Shown: in pieces, positions 58,423 to 64,000 of the stretch
Layout of the letters: every line of letters starts with the position of its first letter
Numbering within the stretch: position 1 is the first letter of the stretch
Source: Sebastes aleutianus
Taxonomy: Eukaryota > Chordata > Actinopteri > Perciformes > Sebastidae
Assembly: GCA_916700875.1 (NCBI GenBank)
Contig: CAKAKS010000032.1
Coordinates: forward strand, 12,809,629-12,873,628
DNA: 64,000 bases
Direction of reading: 5' to 3'
Made by a program: the position numbers and the translations under genes
The notes under the pieces: model-generated
What the model was told of the DNA's origin: nothing
Databases searched by the model: none
The model's input: only the letters and a program-made list of their open reading frames with translations

Positions 58423-60523
58423 ACCAATATAAGACTAATACATATAAGACACAATCACTCAGTATACCACAGTTGGAAATCCCTCTGACTGCTCTAAAGC
58501 CCCTATAGAGTTGCTCAGAGAATTAAGGGTCATTAGTTCACCTCAGTTGCATGTCTTCAGTCTGTGGGAGGGGACCAAAGAACACGAAGAGGCAAACTCA
58601 CACAGAAAGGAGCCAGGCTGACATTCAAAGACAAGACCACTTTTGGGGTGATGTGGAAACCACTGAGCAATTCCATAAATAATAGATGCAATGCCATTCA
58701 CAAGACATAATGTTAGTAAAAAAAGGTAATTGTGTCCATTTTCCCTGATCATAGTGAGATAAACCCACGACCCCTGGACGTCTTTAGTTTGTAAACAAAT
58801 ACAATCATCCAAGAAGCAGGAGGCCAGCTTCCTCCCACTGAGAGGCAGCCAGTCTGATGGTCTGAGGAAGAATATGTCAGCTAGCATAGGTGGTCTGTGC
58901 CAGATGTGAGGTATAGGGTGCCTCTTGGCCTCTGAGTGAGCATATGGAATACATTGTGCGTGAGGGACTCCTCCGAGACTGTTCTCTCTTAAGCTATTTG
59001 GGTTGTGAGGCAGCCCCCGCTTTTCCCTACAGAAACTGTGTGATTTAGAAATGTATCACCTTCGGTTGAGGGTGCAACAAGGAAAAGGGGGCAGCATAGC
59101 CTGTAGGGGGATAGAAGGGTAAGAAGGTCAAACTTCAAGGTTGTTTGTGTCTGGGTCTGCCTCCATGGGAAGCCTGGGGATGGTCGGACACAACGTTATC
59201 CGGAGGCCTACACTTAACAAAATGTCTATGTTAATTTATTACATGGGAATAACATGACCTCTTTATTTGGCCATCTCTGTATTTTTCACAAAATACGGGC
59301 CTCAGTCTTCACATCTGCGTCAAATGCAGCTCCTCCCTGAGGTTCCTATAATAATGTCAATGAATTACCAAAGCATATCGAATGGAAAGGAAAGGCATAT
59401 CATCCCATATGAAATGCAGGGCCAGCATCGGTCTTCATTGCACATGACTGTGAAATTGTTCCCAAACAATGACCGAGCGCCACTCGCTCATTCTATGCCT
59501 GCAGTGCCCGTTTAAAACACCGTTTAAAAAAACCCACTGTTCCCTGCTGAATGAACTTCTTTTTAGAGGTCTGTTCCGCAAATTAGCAGGAATCTGACAA
59601 AGGACTTCTTCAAGCTCTCCACTAATAATTTACTACCACCTCCTTCCACTCTGTCCACTCCACTCAAGAAAGATGTAGAACAAGTAAAATATTGAGCGTA
59701 TATCCATCTGGAAGCTACATACATGATGCGTAGTGTGTCGGGACTACCATGATCGACAGTAGATACTCTTTGCCCATGTCAGTTTCGAAATTCTCCGCTC
59801 GAACAATGGCTATTAGTCTGCTAACAGCTTTGTGTTTACATTCCCCCGTAAATGACTGTAGCACCGAAAAGAACACGCCTTATATAGACAAAATCCACTG
59901 AGTGTAGCATTTGAACTTGTCTCATACCTAAACAAAGTACATGGGCGAGATACAATCACTGTAAATGTATTTTTTTTTTCTCCAGCATGAAATTCCTGAG
60001 ACTCTCAGGCTGACTATACATGAAAGGGAAGGTATGATATAAGAGCTTTAATAGTGCTGGCAGACCTTGATACACAAACAGCATGTGTCTTTGTCTACTT
60101 GGATGGTTGCTTGAAATCATCCTTGTGTCTGCTTGCACTGCATAAAAACATATGCATAAATACTGTATGCATGCCTGTTCTTGTTTTAGCCAAACAGCTG
60201 AACAGGTCAATGGTTCCAGGTTATTTCCACAAGGGCCGGGCCACAGGGTGCGCTGCAGTCTGACTGCGAGGCCGATAGGTACTCTAGCGCAGCCGGGACT
60301 AAAGAATGCGTCAGAGTGAAATTAAGCCTGGAGACTCAGTGGTGATTTGTATGAAATGATGCTATAGGATACGTTACAGAAATTGCATTTATCAAGTAAA
60401 TAGAGTTGTCTTTTGTATCCCAGACTTAATAGTCAGATGTCACACCTCTACAAGAGCCAGACTTAATAAAAAATGTCTGCGTTGAGTCATCTAATTGATC
60501 CAGGTTGCAGTAATGATGTCAGC
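58423..60523. other. Gene-free interval
   Basis: No supported gene, RNA or transposon. Short open frames on both strands lack family resemblance and splice context. Confidence 0.4.
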
Positions 60524-60945
60524 TTAAAGGTCCAGTGTGTAGGATCTGGCGGTATCTAGCGTTGAGATGAGGAGATTGCAACCAACTGAAGCCTCTCCTG
60601 TGTGCCAAGCGTGTTGGAGAGCTACGGTGGCCAACGTGAAAATACAAATGGCCCTCTCTAGAGCCATTTGGAGTAGAGCCAGTGTGTAGAGTGTGTGTGT
60701 ACGTGGGAAGTGAGTGGTGAAGGAAGAGAGAGAGAGCAGCGGCGTCAGGAGCGAGTAACGTTATCGACTCCGGCCCAAGCAGGAAAAGTTAACAGTTTGG
60801 TTTGTCCGTTCTGGGCTACTCTTGAAACGTGGCGGTGCAGCATGGCGGACTCCGTGGAGAGAAAAATACTTTATATACATGCTTTTGATATTATATTCCA
60901 TTTCTGCCAAGAGATCCCCCTAATTGTTACCCACTGGTTCTTTAA
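60524..60945 (+). mobile_element. TTAA-ended MITE (GTGTAG family), copy F
   Basis: It starts TTAAAGGTCCAGTGTGTAGG and ends CCCACTGGTTCTTTAA. It shares the GAGGAGATTGCAACCAACTG, GGAAGTGAGTGGTGAAG and GTTTGTCCGTTCTGGGCTAC blocks with copy D, which makes D and F the closest pair in the window. Confidence 0.78.
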
Positions 60946-61967
60946 AAAACGCTTTTCTAAGTCATACATGAGAGTAGTTTAGCAGTGTTGCTCAAGAGAG
61001 CAAACTAGTAGTACCAAGACGACAGGAAGAAGGCTGACAATATGAAATATCTAGGATTAATTTGTTACTTGTGAATCAAAGGATGTTGTTTAATATTCTT
61101 AATCACCACCGATGCAAAAACAACAAGAGAACAAAAGGTCTTAAGGGCAGACAGATTCCTCAAATAAATCATTTCAGAGCCTCACTTTGCTGTTCTCTGT
61201 CTTTGTGCAGAGTTCTGACCCTTGGCCATCTGTCACCTAAAGCCAAATATGACAACTCTCACTTTTGGAGAGCACCAGAGGGCAAGAGGCTGCTGGAAGT
61301 TGTGTCATCTCCAAGGATCACACTGTTATTTTTTACGTCAGCTTGCCCCGAGAGCTGTAATCACTCTCTCTGTATTCGTGGACAGAAGTATAAACACTTC
61401 AGCAGCTTGCTCCAGAGATCTCTGCTCCTCAAGCAGCAGCGAGGACAGTATTGAATATCTGCAGCTCATATGAGAGAGTCGGTCTCCTCAGCCCTCAGTA
61501 AGTGAAAGCTGGAGCTGAACAAATAAAGTTGAACTGAGTTGACAACCATTCAACGTTTTAGAGACAGTTTCCCTCACTGAATCAATACCAATCATAAATG
61601 AGGGAGCATAGATAAATAGAAGCAGGTGAGTCACACAAAAGACTTTAAGCTTTGAGACAACTGAAATGTCAATCAAGCAAGAGGAGCTGCAACAGTGGAA
61701 GGAAGATGGCTTTAACCGTACATTCTGAGTATTTCGAAAACCACCGTCACAATGCAGAAAAATGACAAGAGTTGGCAAAACTCTAAAGCAGATGGCAGTA
61801 GTCATGATTTAAAGCAATTTAAATAATTCCCTGGTCTTGGTAAAGACTCCACAGTAATTGCTTCACAATTTACTATCCCAGATACGCAGGGCTGTGGTGG
61901 GCACATGGGGTGTGTGGTACAGCCTAATATAAGGCCACACACACTTATTGCACAGAAAACAATGACT
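60946..61967. other. Gene-free interval
   Basis: No gene or repeat recognised between the two transposons. Confidence 0.4.
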
Positions 61968-62609
61968 TTAAAGCAGCAGTGGGTAGAAATGGAGCAAATA
62001 TGATTACAAAAAAATATTTTTTATAAAACAGTCACTATATCCTGACAGTAGTGCATGAGAAAGGTAATCTGAAAAATCATGTGCCTCTGTGTCCTCCGGT
62101 GCTCCTAATGGCATCTGCGAGATTTCACAGACCGGAGGAAAACAACCAATCAGAGTCGAGCTGGAGCCTTGCTGTCAAGCTGCCGTCTATGAGAGCTGGC
62201 TGTCAATCACTCGCGAAGTCCAGTCAAACGGTCAAACTAGACAGCGCTGATCAAATATGAATCAATATTCTGTTACTGTAATGCCTATTTCTCACCTCAA
62301 ATGTTTTCAGAGACATCTTGTAGTGTACTGTTTAGCTGTAAAATGAGAAAGTTTGTGACCCGGCAGCCATGTTGAGATCAGTTGAGGAAATACCAAGCAC
62401 CGCCCACCAGCCGGAGCACAGCCAATAGGAACGCTCTCTCTGAAATGACCTGTGATTGGCCAAAGTCTCCTGTCAGCCTGAAAACAGAGCCATGAGGAGG
62501 TGCAGAAGTTTAGTTTTCTCTCAGAACATTTGAATTACAAAATGCTGAAAGGTTATTATGGAATTTTTGCCAAATGACACCAAAAATATACTGCCTACTG
62601 CCACTTTAA
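61968..62609 (+). mobile_element. Fold-back MITE, internally deleted copy
   Basis: It starts TTAAAGCAGCAGTGGGTAG and ends CTGCCTACTGCCACTTTAA. The left and right arms match the 20173-20979 copy, but the second inner arm is missing between CCGCCCACCAGCCGGAGCA and CAGCCAATAGGAACGC, so this copy can no longer fold into the long hairpin. Confidence 0.8.
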
Positions 62610-63888
62610 GTGTTTGTTTTGTGTGTATATATTTCTGTTTTTTAACCCAAAGATTACTTATATTCTTAACATATTTTATTCTTTCCCATTTGCCAATATT
62701 TTTTTTAAGTATGGCTGAATTAAATCACAAAGAAAGCATTTGTTTTCTGTCCTTATATTGTAATGATACATGTGTACCATGAGACTATACAGCAGGGCTC
62801 GTCAGGGCCCAGGACAGTGGATGAACTCTGCCCTCTGAGGTCTCTGTCCCGCTGCCGTGGCGATACCACCGGCTCATCTGCAGAATTGGAGCAGCGAAGG
62901 GGGGTAACCCGACCGCTCGCTGACCCCGCTTCATTTTCAGGATACTATAATGCACCAAGTTGCTCAAGTGGAACATATGGAGGTGCAAAAGAGAGGGAAT
63001 CACGGAACATTATACGCCCAATTACACAATGAGAAGAGCAACCCGCTGGTAGTATCCATACTGCACGTTATGTTCAGTGTGCCTGAGGCTGGGGCTCAAT
63101 CAGACCAGCTCAGCCTCCCCACCTGCAGGGATCCCAGCCTGGGACAGTCTGTCTCAAAGAGAGACAGACACAAAACAGCTCATAAATATGCGAGTCAGTA
63201 AAAAAGTATGGAGAAGAAACAGGAACATTCTGTGTCATACCCAAAATAATAATAATAAAAAAAAAAACTTCATCGTCCTATCTGAGCAGATGCTCTACAG
63301 ATGATTTCTGGGGTATAAAGAGACTAAATGCTTTCCTGGTGAACCATTTCAAAGCATACTGAAAGTTTTGCATTGTATTGCAAGAGTAAACACACCAACA
63401 TTATGCATGACAACATCTCAACTTCCCCAGTTGTCACGAGAATAGCAAGTTGTGTTCGTTCTCACTCAACAGGGCTCAGGAGTGCAATGACTTGCCAAAT
63501 CATGACACAAACTTTACCCTGAATAACCTGAACAGAGAAAGACTTGCATTCATGTGCACAGAAATAGCAGAATTTTGAATAATTGTAATAGAAGTCCAAG
63601 CAATAGATACTTTAAATACTCATTGTGGTGAACTACACTAGTAGTAGCATTTATTTATTTATCATTTAACATGTTTTTGGATAAATACTGAATAAACTGC
63701 ATTGAAATCAAAAAGATGGGCTATAAAATGTCCAGTATTTGGTTGTGTTCTCCAAATGAGATTTGAGGAAGTAACACAAATAATTACTGTGACTGTAAAT
63801 CCTTTCTTTAACTGTTCATTTTAGTTATAAAAATCCCTGATTAGCGTTCATTTGGTGCTACTGGAATACTACATGTAACTTCTATATA
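62610..63888. other. Gene-free interval
   Basis: No supported gene. A short (AAT)n/(A)n run lies at about 63246-63266. Otherwise unremarkable. Confidence 0.4.
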
Positions 63889-64000
63889 GTGCTGCAACTA
63901 ACAATTTTCATCGTCGATTAATCTGTTGATTATTTTCTTCGATTAATCGATTAGTTGTTTGGTCTATAAAGTGTCAGAAAATGGTAGAAAATATCAGTCA
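63889..64000 (+). mobile_element. Partial ATTAATCGATTAA-type element cut by the window edge
   Basis: It begins AGTGCTGCAACTAACAATTT and continues with GATTAATCGATTAGTTG, matching the 5776-5965 element in the opposite orientation. The remainder is beyond the window. Confidence 0.5.

Noticed and set aside
49720..63888. Possible protein gene in the right 14 kb
   Set aside because: No run of in-phase exons with family similarity on either strand; open frames are short and many overlap transposons.
1..64000. Prokaryotic-type systems (operons, CRISPR arrays, toxin-antitoxin or phage modules)
   Set aside because: The window is intron-rich vertebrate DNA; tandem repeats here are satellites and microsatellites without spacer structure.

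Overview
This window is vertebrate nuclear DNA, almost certainly from a ray-finned (teleost) fish. The genes are split into short GT-AG exons, introns are compact, and the sequence between exons carries fish-type L2-like and L1-like LINE fragments, short non-autonomous DNA transposons, (GT)n tracts and AT-rich satellites. There are no operons, prokaryotic genes or CRISPR arrays. Gene names rest on reading the translated exons and on recalled family sequences; no database search was run.

Layout: (1) 1-5.4 kb is T-rich non-coding DNA, plausibly the 3' UTR and downstream flank of a plus-strand gene lying off the left edge. (2) 5.6-12.1 kb is a 4-exon siva1 gene on the minus strand (163 aa). (3) 13.6-18.6 kb is a 13-exon adss1 gene on the minus strand (456 aa, muscle-type adenylosuccinate synthetase). 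(4) 18.9-21.0 kb is an AT-rich tandem array abutting a fold-back transposon. (5) 22.5-31.1 kb (with a probable non-coding first exon near 34.1 kb) is inf2 on the minus strand: 21 coding exons and 1243 aa, with DID, FH1, FH2, WH2 and a CAAX end. (6) 34.5-42.9 kb is gene-free and rich in transposons. (7) 43.0-47.8 kb is a 16-exon adhesion GPCR of the ADGRG group on the plus strand (738 aa), followed by a 3' UTR to about 49.0 kb. (8) 49.7-64.0 kb has no gene I can support, only dispersed repeats.

The order inf2-adss1-siva1, all on one strand, matches human 14q32.33 (INF2-ADSS1-SIVA1-AKT1). This supports the identifications and predicts akt1 just left of the window. The ADGRG gene does not belong to that human block, so a synteny break lies between 34.5 and 43 kb. 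All 54 coding exons of the four genes join in frame and give proteins close to the known family lengths. The only non-canonical splice site seen is one GC donor in inf2.

The genes are not a functional cluster: SIVA1 is pro-apoptotic, ADSS1 makes adenylosuccinate, INF2 assembles and severs actin, and the GPCR is a cell-surface receptor. I found no convincing new multi-gene system. The most unusual material is in the repeats: fold-back elements, several transposon families with TTAA-bounded ends, satellites grown from transposon ends, and two same-orientation transposons bracketing the GPS exon of the receptor. The other points of interest are a duplicated CCAAT/CACGTG promoter module at siva1 and the alternative C-termini of inf2.
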